Below, in pieces: positions 6,075 to 15,043 of a DNA stretch of 64,000 nt (position 1 is the stretch's first letter; each line of letters starts with the position of its first letter). A program made the translations under genes and the position numbers. The notes under the pieces are model-generated. The model was not told where the DNA came from and did not search any database. It worked only from the letters and a program-made list of their open reading frames with translations. Source of the DNA: JAERML01 sp035687895 (GTDB lineage: Bacteria; Bacteroidota; Ignavibacteria; UBA10030; UBA6906); assembly GCA_035687895.1 (NCBI GenBank), contig DASRUE010000044.1, forward strand, positions 1 through 64,000, read 5' to 3'.

Positions 6075-7040
6075 TCAATCCCTGCGTCTTAGAAGACAAA
6101 ACAAATGATACCTTCCTCTTCGCAAATCGGAAGAAGCGAGCTTCTTCCGCAGAGCGTTCATTGCAACAAACCCCGGGACGTGCCTGATTGCCCGTCTCAC
6201 AGTTCTTTTCCAGCCTCCTGCGTGTGAGCCGGAGAGCCGGGCGACGTTCTCCAGTCGCGGTGTTCCCAGACTCTCCAAGTGTACAATTTCGAAACCCAGG
6301 TCTTGCGCAATGACACCGCATGTGCGGGAGGAAAGATACTGCATGTGCTCAAGATCGACACGTAGCTGGACTGGATCGCGTTCCTCAAGGAGGAACGAAC
6401 CGTTCGGCGTCCAGATGGAGAGAAGTCCGCCCGGCGCAAGGATGGAGCGTGCCTTCTTCAGGAGCGACAGCGGGTCGAGGGGATGCTCGATCAGGTCATG
6501 GAAGGTGATAAGGTCATACGGTTGGTCCGGGGTGAAGTCGAGGAGATCGAGTTGATGGATTTCTGAAATGCCAAGGTGACTTCGTGCAAAATCAACAGCC
6601 TCCGGGTCGAGATCGATGCCGGCTACGCGCCCGCCGAGTTTTCTCAGCAGCACCATCGTCAATCCGATCCCAAACCCGACGTCGAGTGTGCGGGCATTTG
6701 CAAGCCTCATGGTTGTGGCGATCTCACGTACTTTGACGTCCGTAAATGGATCCATGGCCAGCATTTCCCTCAAGAGAGATGTATCATGCAGGTATTGCTG
6801 CATCTCCACCTTCCGATGGTTAGCATAATAGCGGGAGTATAGGTCGTTGAGCGCTTGAGCTGAAGGTGCGGGCGAGACGAAGAACGCTCCACAGGCGGAA
6901 CAGGATCGCACGTGCAGGCGATCAGGGCGGATGAATTTCTCTTCCCCTTCGGATGAACAGAAGGGGCATCGTCGCGGATGAAGGCGAGCATGGTCACACG
7001 GTGGGATACGGGCGTCAAGCGGAGGAAGGGGAGAGATCAT
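6075..7040 (-). CDS. Class I SAM-dependent methyltransferase with N-terminal zinc ribbon
   Basis: A 321-residue protein. Residues 20-50 contain a CPFC ... CSAC zinc-ribbon pair. Then comes a Methyltransf_23-type Rossmann domain: motif I TLDVGFGIG, the acidic GIDLDPEA, DLITFHDLIEH (motif IV) and LLKKARSILAPGGLLSIWTPN (motif V-VI). This architecture, ribbon plus methyltransferase, is common for enzymes methylating cell-surface sugars or tetrapyrrole-like products; the substrate is unknown. I choose ATG 7038-7040, just before the ribbon; a longer reading to 7199 adds an unconvincing N-terminus. It lies immediately outside the cassette segment, divergent from the outer-membrane protein gene at 7224. 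Confidence 0.8.
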   Translation of the reverse strand: MISPLPPLDARIPPCDHARLHPRRCPFCSSEGEEKFIRPDRLHVRSCSACGAFFVSPAPSAQALNDLYSRYYANHRKVEMQQYLHDTSLLREMLAMDPFTDVKVREIATTMRLANARTLDVGFGIGLTMVLLRKLGGRVAGIDLDPEAVDFARSHLGISEIHQLDLLDFTPDQPYDLITFHDLIEHPLDPLSLLKKARSILAPGGLLSIWTPNGSFLLEERDPVQLRVDLEHMQYLSSRTCGVIAQDLGFEIVHLESLGTPRLENVARLSGSHAGGWKRTVRRAIRHVPGFVAMNALRKKLASSDLRRGRYHLFCLLRRRD

Positions 7041-7223
7041 CGAAATCAAAAGCGTCCCATGGTTGCTGGTGCTGCAAAAGCTAATCAACCCCATGGAGAT
7101 TATCAACTGGATTTCTCTTCTGGTACCCCACTTCTCGCCGTTTCTATTGCTTCTTGCAAAGAGAAGTGATAGAATTGTCCAGTATTCCGATGCATACATT
7201 CACAGAACAAGGAGAAAGCAGAC

Positions 7224-7766
7224 ATGTTACGAAGCCTGTTGGTCACGATCGCACTTTTGCTTCTTGGAACGATGTCGTTCGCCCAGACGCCCATTCATGC
7301 CGGAAAGGTCGGGCTGGGGATCGACGGGGTCAGTTCGCCCAACCTGATCCTGAAGTACTTCTTCAATAACCAGCTCGCGGGGCAGGTGATTGTTGGTGTT
7401 GAATTCGACTCACCCGGCGGTGACGCTCCACTGGGACTGACGAAGGTAACGGGGACAACGTTCCGCGGCGGGCTCTCTTTTCTTTATCATCTGACGCAGA
7501 CGCAGATGTCGACGTACATTGGTGTGGAAGGGATTTTTCAGTCGGCGCAAATGGCGGGGTTCTATGTCCAGGAGCCGGATCGGAAGAGCAGTGTTATGGG
7601 TGGTGCGGTGCTGGGCGGTGAGTACTTCATCCACGATCAGTTCACGCTCGGGATCAAGCAAATGCTCGGACTGGACGTACAACTGAAACGCGATAATCCG
7701 GCGGAATCGTCAGATGTAAGGTTTGCAACATCGACTGTGGTGACAGGCCGGTTCTATTTCGACTGA
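7224..7766 (+). CDS. Predicted outer-membrane beta-barrel protein
   Basis: A 180-residue exported protein: signal peptide MLRSLLVTIALLLLGTMSFA, then alternating amphipathic strands (LAGQVIVGVEF, GGLSFLYHL, MSTYIGVEGIF, GGAVLGGEYFI, FTLGIKQML) ending with an aromatic C-terminal residue pair (RFYFD), typical of small eight-strand barrels. The function is unknown; such proteins are usually structural or adhesive. ATG 7224 follows AAGGAGAAAGC. A strong hairpin terminator follows at 7795. Confidence 0.75.
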   Translation: MLRSLLVTIALLLLGTMSFAQTPIHAGKVGLGIDGVSSPNLILKYFFNNQLAGQVIVGVEFDSPGGDAPLGLTKVTGTTFRGGLSFLYHLTQTQMSTYIGVEGIFQSAQMAGFYVQEPDRKSSVMGGAVLGGEYFIHDQFTLGIKQMLGLDVQLKRDNPAESSDVRFATSTVVTGRFYFD

Positions 7767-7794
7767 CCGCTTTCTACAATGCACGACCCAAAGC

Positions 7795-7830
7795 AACCGG
7801 AGCGCAAATGCGCTCCGGTTATTTGATTTT
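7795..7830 (+). terminator. Intrinsic terminator after outer-membrane protein gene
   Basis: Perfect 10-bp stem AACCGGAGCG (7795-7804) and CGCTCCGGTT (7811-7820) around a 6-nt loop, followed by the T-rich ATTTGATTTT. It lies 28 bp beyond the stop codon. Confidence 0.8.
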
Positions 7831-7940
7831 CAGGGGGTGTTTCTGTACCTTCATCCCAGTTTCGGACGCACGTCAGTCTCCCCTGTGCTGAGGCGCAGGG
7901 CTCCCTTCCTTCCCAACGCACACTGTCCTGCAGTTCGGTT

Positions 7941-8486
7941 ATGGCTGCTGAAGCACTTGCACCCGGTTCGTCAGTTCTGCCGTTTGGTCCGCTCCCCGGA
8001 GTTGACGCCAAGAACTATTCACTAACCGACTTCAGCACGGCCAATGTGCTGGTGGTGGTCTTTTCCTGCAACCACTGTCCGTACGTGCAGGCGTACGAAG
8101 AGAGAATGATCGCACTTCAGCTCAAGTACGGGCCGCGTGGTGTTCAACTCGTTGCAATCAACGCAAACGACACGGCAAATTATCCGGAAGACAATTTCGC
8201 GGGAATGGTGAAGCGGGCAAAACTGAAGGGGTTCCCTTTCCCCTATCTTCGTGATGAGGACCAGTCTGTGGCCGAAGCTTTTGGCGCGACGCACACGCCG
8301 GAGTTTTTTGTGTTTGACAGGGAACGGCACCTTCGTTATCACGGGAAAATGGACGACAATTATCGAGACCCGTCGGCGGTGAAGAGAAAGTACCTGCAGG
8401 AAGCCATCGAGGCCATACTCGCAGGAGAGACAATTGCGGAGCCGGAAACCCATTCCATCGGGTGCACCATCAAGTGGAAGTACTAG
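7941..8486 (+). CDS. Thioredoxin-fold (redoxin/AhpC-TSA-like) protein
   Basis: A 181-residue redoxin-family protein. The redox motif is CNHCP (Cys43-Cys46) after the strand VLVVVFS, followed by the helix ERMIALQLKY, the strand VQLVAINAND and the cis-Pro region ATHTPEFFVFD, which together give a thioredoxin fold. CNHCP rather than CGPC is characteristic of a subgroup of bacterial peroxiredoxin-like or TlpA-like proteins of uncertain substrate. No signal peptide is evident, so it is probably cytoplasmic. The ATG at 7941 has no clear ribosome site. It stands alone between two unrelated genes. Confidence 0.85.
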   Translation: MAAEALAPGSSVLPFGPLPGVDAKNYSLTDFSTANVLVVVFSCNHCPYVQAYEERMIALQLKYGPRGVQLVAINANDTANYPEDNFAGMVKRAKLKGFPFPYLRDEDQSVAEAFGATHTPEFFVFDRERHLRYHGKMDDNYRDPSAVKRKYLQEAIEAILAGETIAEPETHSIGCTIKWKY

Positions 8487-8519
8487 TATCCCCCTATCGT
8501 TTCCCTTTACCCGGATAGC

Positions 8520-9908
8520 GTGGATCCCATCGCAGGCCCAACAGGGTTCAACATTTATCTGGTTGGCGCCCTTCCATTCATGCTTGCTCTGTCGGTGATG
8601 TTATATTATCGACGGAAAGAGCGTCGGGAAAGGTTGGCCACCTTTTCCTGCTCCGACAAGACGTTCCGGGTTGTGGTCTGCATCGCGGTTCTTGTGTCGA
8701 CGGGAGGGTTCTGGCTCCTTGAATACAACAAACCGGTTGAGACGCTTTGGGATGCCTACTATGCCCGGGCGCTGAACATGGTGACGTACGGTGTGTTTGG
8801 GTACGGCAATGAGCCGACCGCATTCTTTCCTCCCGGCTACTCCATGTTGCTCCTTCCATCCGTTGTCGTGCTGGGCCATTCGAAGTGGGCGATCTTCGGG
8901 ACGAACATGACCTTGCTGCTCGTCGCAGTGTTGGGGTTCCGTTGGTGTCTCCGCTCGATGCTGTTGAGTACTCACCTTGCGAATATTCTGTCATTGTTTC
9001 TTCTTCTGTATCCGACGCGGTTCTTTTCAACATACATCCCATTGTCGGATATACCGTTCTCATTGTTTGCGCTGGGAGCATTTGCTTCGATGCTGTTGGT
9101 CATCATGAAGAAGGGCGGGACGGCGGCTGTAGTATCGGCAGCTCTCTTCGGCGGTACCGCGGCGCTCATCCGGCCGAACGGATTGTTCTTGTTCATCCCC
9201 ATTGCTATCGGTATTGTGTACGCCTCGTCCGCCGGAACTCGTCTGCAGCAATGCGCAATCCTCAGCGGCGTATTCCTCACCGTGCTTCTGCCGTGGACAG
9301 TGCGGAATGTGAATCTGTATGGCACACTCGTTCCGGTTTCCACGAATGGCGGATATAATCTTCTTGCAGGCAACAATCCCACCCGTAGTATCTATGGAGG
9401 ATACTATCCGGACGTCCTGCTGCAGCGGTCCGGTCAACCCGAATGGAACGAAGCACAACGTGACGACTTCTGGTTGCGTGCCGGGATCGCGGAAATCGTT
9501 CATGACCCACCAGGGTTTGCGCTGCTGGGCGTCAGGAAAATCATCAGGACATTCTCTTCCGATACACACAGCCTTGGCGCGCTGCGCGTCCATACCAACG
9601 TGGGACAGCTTCCCGGCTGGTTTCTCGCGTTTCTCTATGCGCTCAACAATTTTCTCTATTATGTTTTTGGACTAAGTCTCCTCGCGACGATCTGGCGACG
9701 GTGGAACGAATATGATGTTGTGCGACTGATCTTCATCCTGACGTCAGTAATCGTTGCCGGGATGGTGTTCGTCTTGTTCGGAGCACCGAAATACAAAGAG
9801 CCTTTGAGTACCATCGCCCTCGCCGTCATTGGCGTGTACCTGTCCACGCTCCCTTATTGCAGGTCTGATCATTACTCCAAATCCTCATTCACAAGGAGCC
9901 CTTCGTGA
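8520..9908 (+). CDS. GT-C family membrane glycosyltransferase (GT39/ArnT-like)
   Basis: A 462-residue polytopic protein with about ten helices. After the first helix, an Asp-containing loop (LWDAYYARALNMV ... TAFFPPGYSMLLLP) corresponds to the catalytic first periplasmic loop of polyprenyl-phosphate-sugar-using GT-C enzymes (PMT/ArnT family). It probably transfers a lipid-linked sugar to an envelope acceptor on the periplasmic side. GTG 8520 is chosen because starting at ATG 8580 would remove the first transmembrane helix. The stop overlaps the next start as GTGA, so it is translationally coupled to the esterase. Confidence 0.75.
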   Translation: MDPIAGPTGFNIYLVGALPFMLALSVMLYYRRKERRERLATFSCSDKTFRVVVCIAVLVSTGGFWLLEYNKPVETLWDAYYARALNMVTYGVFGYGNEPTAFFPPGYSMLLLPSVVVLGHSKWAIFGTNMTLLLVAVLGFRWCLRSMLLSTHLANILSLFLLLYPTRFFSTYIPLSDIPFSLFALGAFASMLLVIMKKGGTAAVVSAALFGGTAALIRPNGLFLFIPIAIGIVYASSAGTRLQQCAILSGVFLTVLLPWTVRNVNLYGTLVPVSTNGGYNLLAGNNPTRSIYGGYYPDVLLQRSGQPEWNEAQRDDFWLRAGIAEIVHDPPGFALLGVRKIIRTFSSDTHSLGALRVHTNVGQLPGWFLAFLYALNNFLYYVFGLSLLATIWRRWNEYDVVRLIFILTSVIVAGMVFVLFGAPKYKEPLSTIALAVIGVYLSTLPYCRSDHYSKSSFTRSPS

Positions 9909-10636
9909 AACGAGAACTCCATTCCTGGCACAGTCCCAATCTCAACAAGCAGATGGAGCTTGCGGTCTACGGCCATTACGGACTCGCGCTTCTGATGTTT
10001 CCAACGGCGGCTGCGGACTATCTTGAATATGAGCGTTTCCATCTCATTGAAGCGATCCGGCCGTTTATCGACTCGGGAAAAGTGAAGGCTTTTTCCATCA
10101 ACAGTATCAACAGCGAGGCCTGGCTGAACGATCATGTTCCGCCACCATACAGGGCAGTCCGTCACCAGCAGTACAATCAATATGTGGTGGAGGAAGTGGT
10201 GCCATTTATCCGGAACCTGACGAGTCAGGAAACGATGATCATTACGACAGGAGCAAGCCTCGGTGCGCTGCACTGCGCGAACACACTCTTCCGGCGCCCC
10301 GATATCTTCGACGGGACCATCGCCATGAGCGGCTCGTACGACATCAAAGCGTACTCCAACGGCTACTATGACGACAACTGCTATTTCAACAGCCCGGTGG
10401 ATTACCTGCCAAACCTGACCGACGAACGGATCCTCGGTCTACTCCGCTCCAAGCAACATATCTATATCCTCTCAGGACAGGGGAACTATGAAGCACCGGA
10501 ACGATCGGTCCAGCTTGGCCAGATTCTTGCAGGCAAGGGCATTCCCCATCACGTCGACCTCTGGGGGCACGACGTTCCGCACGACTGGCCCACGTGGAGA
10601 TCGATGTTGCCGCATGTCCTGGGGACGAGGTTCTAG
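9905..10636 (+). CDS. Putative alpha/beta-hydrolase esterase (esterase D-like)
   Basis: A 243-residue cytoplasmic esterase of the PF00756-type fold. The nucleophile elbow is GASLG (Ser118); the acid lies in the C-terminal third, and the late His is in the WGHDVPHDW region (about residue 222-228). There is no signal peptide. The start GTG 9905 overlaps the previous stop and has AAGGAG 6 nt upstream. Family members hydrolyse S-formylglutathione, siderophores or acyl esters; the substrate here is unknown. The coupling to a glycosyltransferase could suggest deacylation of a surface glycan, but this is weak. Confidence 0.82.
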   Translation: MKRELHSWHSPNLNKQMELAVYGHYGLALLMFPTAAADYLEYERFHLIEAIRPFIDSGKVKAFSINSINSEAWLNDHVPPPYRAVRHQQYNQYVVEEVVPFIRNLTSQETMIITTGASLGALHCANTLFRRPDIFDGTIAMSGSYDIKAYSNGYYDDNCYFNSPVDYLPNLTDERILGLLRSKQHIYILSGQGNYEAPERSVQLGQILAGKGIPHHVDLWGHDVPHDWPTWRSMLPHVLGTRF

Positions 10637-10639
10637 CCG

Positions 10640-11326
10640 GTGACAAGTTCCACCCAATTCACACTGCTTCAACAGCAGATTATTGACTGTCGGCTCTGTC
10701 CGCGGCTTGTGCGATGGAGAGAGAAAACCGCGCGTGAGAAGGTGAAGCGGTTTGCCGATCAGGAGTATTGGGGCAAACCAATCCCAGGCTTTGGCGATCC
10801 GCGCGCCCGGCTTCTGCTCGTCGGACTGGCGCCTGCTGCACATGGTGGAAACAGGACAGGTCGGATGTTTACCGGCGACAATAGTGGCAACTGGCTCTAC
10901 CGGGCGTTGCACAAAGCTGGTTTTGCCAATCAACCGTTGTCCGAGCATCGCAACGATGGTCTTCGTCTGACGGATTGCTACATCACCGCCACGATTCGCT
11001 GCGCACCGCCGCAAAATAAGCCGACGCCTAAAGAGATCCTGAACTGCAAAGAATTTCTTCTCAGAGAAATTGAATTGCTGAAGAATGTTCGGGTTATTGT
11101 TGGATTGGGGAAGATCGGTTTTGAGGCGGCACTCGAAGCCTATCGTGAGTCGGGGAAAATTGAATTCAAGTCGAAGCCGAGGTTTGCCCACTGTGCAATG
11201 TACAAAATCGGTGGACTCACATTCATCGCCTCATTTCATCCCAGCCAGCAGAACACCTTCACGGGCAGACTGACCGAGCCGATGCTCGACCGCGTGTTCA
11301 CAACTGCCAGAACGCAGCTTCAATAA
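10640..11326 (+). CDS. Family 5 uracil-DNA glycosylase (UDGb-type)
   Basis: A 228-residue base-excision-repair enzyme. Fe-S ligand cysteines begin with CRLCPRL (Cys17, Cys20) and continue with the later Cys residues in RCAPPQN and NCKEF. Motif 1 is GLAPAAHGGNRTGRMFTGD, where family 5 replaces the usual catalytic Asp/Asn with Ala; motif 2 is SFHPSQQNTFTGR near the C-terminus. This differs from family 4 (GEAPG) and supports UDGb, which removes uracil and other deaminated bases. GTG 10640 starts 3 bp after the previous stop. Confidence 0.88.
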   Translation: MTSSTQFTLLQQQIIDCRLCPRLVRWREKTAREKVKRFADQEYWGKPIPGFGDPRARLLLVGLAPAAHGGNRTGRMFTGDNSGNWLYRALHKAGFANQPLSEHRNDGLRLTDCYITATIRCAPPQNKPTPKEILNCKEFLLREIELLKNVRVIVGLGKIGFEAALEAYRESGKIEFKSKPRFAHCAMYKIGGLTFIASFHPSQQNTFTGRLTEPMLDRVFTTARTQLQ

Positions 11327-11385
11327 AACCTGTTGGGGCAGAATGTGTTCTTCCCCTTCGTGAAACTTATCTAAGAGGAATTGTT

Positions 11386-13863
11386 ATGAAGAAGCTTCTT
11401 GCCCTTTCGATTGTTGCAAGCCTGCTGCCGCTTGCTGCAAATGCGCAGCGCCTTCCCAAGGGAAAACTCAATCCCATCCGCGAACGCACGTTCGATGTTC
11501 TTCATTACAAAGCCAATCTCGAATTTGAATTTGCCAAAGGGCAAGTATTTGGCGAGGCAACAATTACATTTGTTCCGCTCCGACAAATAGACAGCATCTC
11601 GCTGGACGCCTACTATCTCAGCATCAAATCTGTGAGAGATGAGAAGATGAACTCATCCCTTCCTTTTCGTTCGGGTGATAAATCAGTCAACATTAGATTT
11701 CCGAAAACCAAATCCGTCGGCGACACGATCAGGATGAGTATCGTGTACAATGCAATTCCCCGTGCAGGAATGTACTTTCATTCTGATCCCGGGAATCCTC
11801 AGAAGTACATTGTCGATACGTACGGTGAAGGCGGGTTGCACGCCAACTGGCTTCCCATCTACAATGATGTGAACGACAAGTTCTCGACCGAAATGCTCAT
11901 CACTGTGCCGCCTCCTTACACAGTTATCTCGAATGGAAAACTCATCGAGACGATTATGAAAGGAGAAGGCTTCACAACATACCATTGGCTGCAAACGCTT
12001 CCGCACTCAAACTACCTGATCGCATTATACGTCGGGGATTTTGAGGAAGGCAAACTCGCGCCTGCATTCGGCACGATTCCGATAAGTTATTGGGTGCCTC
12101 GGGGAAGACTGAATGAGGGCGCATACGCGTTTCGGAACACGACGAAGATGGTGGAGTTTTTCTCCGGCCGTTTCAACTACCGCTATCCGTGGGACAAGTA
12201 CGACCAGATTGCGGTACCCGATTACTCCATCGGGGCGATGGAGCACACAGGTGTAACAGGTCATCGCGCCTGCGTGTTGCGGGATTCTACTGCGCCTTTG
12301 GATTTCGGGCCGCCGGATTTCACGCAATATTCCGGTGACTGGTCCGCTGAAGCAACCATCTCGCACGAGCTTGCACACCATTGGTTCGGGGATAACCTCA
12401 CGTGTCGCAATCTCAGCTACATCTGGCTGAACGAAAGTTTCGCAAGCTATTGTATGATGTTGTGGGATGAGAAATCAGTCGGACGGGACCAGTTGTTGTT
12501 CGACGTGCAGCTCGCAAAGAAGCATTATCTGAACTATGTGAAGAAGGAACATACTATTCGTCCGCTCGAGTATCAGAACTTCGATAACCCCGATATCATT
12601 TACAATGAAGAGCACACGTATCTTAAGGGCGCAATCATACTGCACTCGCTGAGAACCGTTTTGGGCGACGAGCAGTTCTTTCGAGCGATGAGTTATTATC
12701 TGCACAAGCATGAATTCGGGAATGTTGTGAGCGATGATCTGAAGATTGCGATTCAAGAAGCGACGGGAGAAAACATTGACTGGTTCTTCAAACAATGGAT
12801 TACGGGCGCCGGACATCCGCAGTTGGAGGTGAGCTACAAATTTGTCCCCGAACGAAAGTGCATTGACCTTTCGGTGAAACAAGTGCAGCCCATCGTTGAA
12901 GGACAAGGGTTGTTTACGTTCCCTGTTGTGGTAACGATTGCAACGCGGGACAAGACCTGGAATGAGAAAGTCCTGGTGAAAGAAGAGAGCGTGCATTTTG
13001 TTTTGAAGTGCGACGAGAAACCGTTGATGGTAAGCTTTGATGGTGAGGGCAGCCTTGTCGCTGAAGCCTCGTTTGAAAAAGAGGTTGATGAACTTGCATA
13101 TCAGGCAACGCACGATGCGCTGCCCGGCAGGTTGTGGTCGATGCGACAGCTGGCAGAGAAGTTCCCGACCGATGAAGCAACTCTCGAAACACTCTCGAAT
13201 ATTATCTCAACACCGATCTTCTGGGCAGATGCGGCTGAAGCAGCCGGGTTGCTTGGTGATGTGCGGACCGATGCAACAATGAAAACAACGCGTCAGGCTT
13301 TGGCATCTCCCGACTATCGCGTTCGCAAAAGTGCGGTGCTTGGAATGACGACGTTTGGGGGGGCAGCAAAGGACATGCTGCAGGAGATTGTACAAAATGA
13401 TTCTCATGCCGATGTTGTGGCAACAGCCATTGTCGCGCTTGCCAAAGTGGACAAGAAGCTTGACATTCATGCTATCGAAAAACAGATAGCTCGCAAAGCT
13501 TGGTATGACGAGATGGCGATAGCATGTTTGAAGGCGTTTGCGGAATTGAAGAACCCTGCCGCTGTCGGTATGATTAGACAATACGCGGGAGGCAGCTACA
13601 ACCAATATGTTCGCGAAGCGGCGATTTTTGCGTGGAGCGAATGTTCTCCGGGCGATAAAGACCTCCACAAAATGTTATGTGAGCTTGCACGCAAGGCAAC
13701 ACTTCGACTGCAGCAAAAAGCAATTGACTTGCTCGGCGATTTGTATGCGATGGACGGAGTTCCGACCCTTGAAGAACTTGTAAAATTGGATTTTGATGCA
13801 AACGTAACCGCTGACGCGAAGGATGCGTTGGAGAAAATACGGCGTGTTCATACTCGTGACTAA
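11386..13863 (+). CDS. Secreted M1 family aminopeptidase with HEAT-like C-terminus
   Basis: An 825-residue exported zinc peptidase. It has a signal peptide (MKKLLALSIVASLLPLAANA), an N-terminal beta domain, GAMEH (283-287) for substrate amine recognition, HELAHH (His327, Glu328, His331) and the third ligand Glu350 in NESFA. Residues after about 560 form helical repeats (ERAP/HEAT-like: ATEALETL, RKSAVLGMTTFGG, AATAIVALAKV). It should remove N-terminal residues from peptides in the periplasm or outside. GAGGAATTGTT precedes the ATG. All catalytic residues are intact. Confidence 0.93.
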   Translation: MKKLLALSIVASLLPLAANAQRLPKGKLNPIRERTFDVLHYKANLEFEFAKGQVFGEATITFVPLRQIDSISLDAYYLSIKSVRDEKMNSSLPFRSGDKSVNIRFPKTKSVGDTIRMSIVYNAIPRAGMYFHSDPGNPQKYIVDTYGEGGLHANWLPIYNDVNDKFSTEMLITVPPPYTVISNGKLIETIMKGEGFTTYHWLQTLPHSNYLIALYVGDFEEGKLAPAFGTIPISYWVPRGRLNEGAYAFRNTTKMVEFFSGRFNYRYPWDKYDQIAVPDYSIGAMEHTGVTGHRACVLRDSTAPLDFGPPDFTQYSGDWSAEATISHELAHHWFGDNLTCRNLSYIWLNESFASYCMMLWDEKSVGRDQLLFDVQLAKKHYLNYVKKEHTIRPLEYQNFDNPDIIYNEEHTYLKGAIILHSLRTVLGDEQFFRAMSYYLHKHEFGNVVSDDLKIAIQEATGENIDWFFKQWITGAGHPQLEVSYKFVPERKCIDLSVKQVQPIVEGQGLFTFPVVVTIATRDKTWNEKVLVKEESVHFVLKCDEKPLMVSFDGEGSLVAEASFEKEVDELAYQATHDALPGRLWSMRQLAEKFPTDEATLETLSNIISTPIFWADAAEAAGLLGDVRTDATMKTTRQALASPDYRVRKSAVLGMTTFGGAAKDMLQEIVQNDSHADVVATAIVALAKVDKKLDIHAIEKQIARKAWYDEMAIACLKAFAELKNPAAVGMIRQYAGGSYNQYVREAAIFAWSECSPGDKDLHKMLCELARKATLRLQQKAIDLLGDLYAMDGVPTLEELVKLDFDANVTADAKDALEKIRRVHTRD

Positions 13864-13880
13864 TTCTTGATGAGGAAATC

Positions 13881-13908
13881 TTGTAACTCTCCCAAACTTT
13901 CGTATCTT
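13881..13908 (+). promoter_or_regulatory. Putative promoter for patatin gene
   Basis: TTGTAA (13881-13886), a 16-bp spacer and TATCTT (13903-13908), 37 bp before the GTG start at 13946. It lies in the gap after the M1 peptidase gene. Confidence 0.4.
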
Positions 13909-13945
13909 TTCATCCAATGTTGTTTGAACTATTTGAGGAAATGAA

Positions 13946-15043
13946 GTGGGTAAGCTTGCGCTGGTTCTTTCTGGCGGTGGTGCGCGTGGTGCCTTTCAGG
14001 CGGGTGCGCTGGTGGAGTTGCTCAGGTATTTCGAGCGTGAAGGAAAGCGGATCAACATTCTGTCCGGCACATCTGTAGGCGCATTGAACGGCATGAGCAT
14101 TGCACAGGCGCTGACGTTGCCTGCCGCTGCCGACGAGATCGAGTCCCAATGGAAGAAGCTGACAAACGATGACATCTATAAGATCCGTGGCTGGGAGATC
14201 TTCGGACTGATCCTGAAATTCGCCACAACCCGAATGGATCTCTGGCCGACGGTTCCGGGTGTCGATTCACTGTTCGATAATACCCCGCTCTACAAAAAGT
14301 ATGTGGAAGGATACTTCAAACCGGAAATGATCCGGGCACGGAACACTGTCGATGAGTTCTATGTCTCCCTCAGCTCACTCAACACTGGCGCGGCGTACAT
14401 AAAATCCATCACCTCGGAACCGGACAACAGAAAAGCCATGGAGTACATTATGGCCTCCACAATTACGACAGTAGCGTACCCACCGGTCAGGACGATTGTG
14501 GACGACCCCGAAATCCCACCCCACCTCCGCGGCATTCCCCAGCTTTATGCGGATGGCGGCATCTCCAACAAAACTCCCCTCAAGAGCATCCTGAAGTTCG
14601 GCGACATCAGCGAATTGTTCGTTGTGAACACGTACCCCTCATATCCCAACAAGACGGAACATAGCATCAGAGCACGGTTTCCGAATGTCTTCTCCCTGCT
14701 GATGCGGACGGCGCTCGAGTTGCTCCCGAACCTCTATTTCCTCCGGGACATCGAGAGCGTGCGGGACGTGAACAATGACTTGCAAGCGTGGGAACGGATG
14801 AGAGCGAAAGTGCTGGATGCTGCTCCCGACAATCAAGCCAGAAAGAAAATCGACGAGGTGTTGAGGAAAGAAGAAGAGGAATTCTCGTTTCACGAAGGCG
14901 GAAAGCACATTGTCACCCCTGTCATCATAGCCCCGGATGAAGAGCTCCCCGTGCAAGACACGGAATTTGTTCAGCCGAAACTCGGGGAGACATTTGAGAT
15001 GGGGAGAGCAAAAGCAAGGGAAGTCCTGAAAACGATGCCGTGA
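13946..15043 (+). CDS. Patatin-like phospholipase
   Basis: A 365-residue cytoplasmic patatin. It has the oxyanion loop GGGARG (10-15), the nucleophile Ser43 in GTSVG and the catalytic Asp in YADGGISNKTP (about residue 200), so the Ser-Asp dyad is complete. It should hydrolyse acyl chains of phospholipids or related lipids. The C-terminal third is charged and of unknown role. GTG 13946 with GAGGAA upstream gives the correct frame; an ATG 5 bp earlier is out of frame. The gene is convergent with the next one, with no bases between their stop codons. Confidence 0.9.
   Translation: MGKLALVLSGGGARGAFQAGALVELLRYFEREGKRINILSGTSVGALNGMSIAQALTLPAAADEIESQWKKLTNDDIYKIRGWEIFGLILKFATTRMDLWPTVPGVDSLFDNTPLYKKYVEGYFKPEMIRARNTVDEFYVSLSSLNTGAAYIKSITSEPDNRKAMEYIMASTITTVAYPPVRTIVDDPEIPPHLRGIPQLYADGGISNKTPLKSILKFGDISELFVVNTYPSYPNKTEHSIRARFPNVFSLLMRTALELLPNLYFLRDIESVRDVNNDLQAWERMRAKVLDAAPDNQARKKIDEVLRKEEEEFSFHEGGKHIVTPVIIAPDEELPVQDTEFVQPKLGETFEMGRAKAREVLKTMP

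Noticed and set aside
5941..6321. Minus-strand 126-codon frame at the array edge
   Set aside because: Overlaps the methyltransferase in another frame and has no recognisable pattern.
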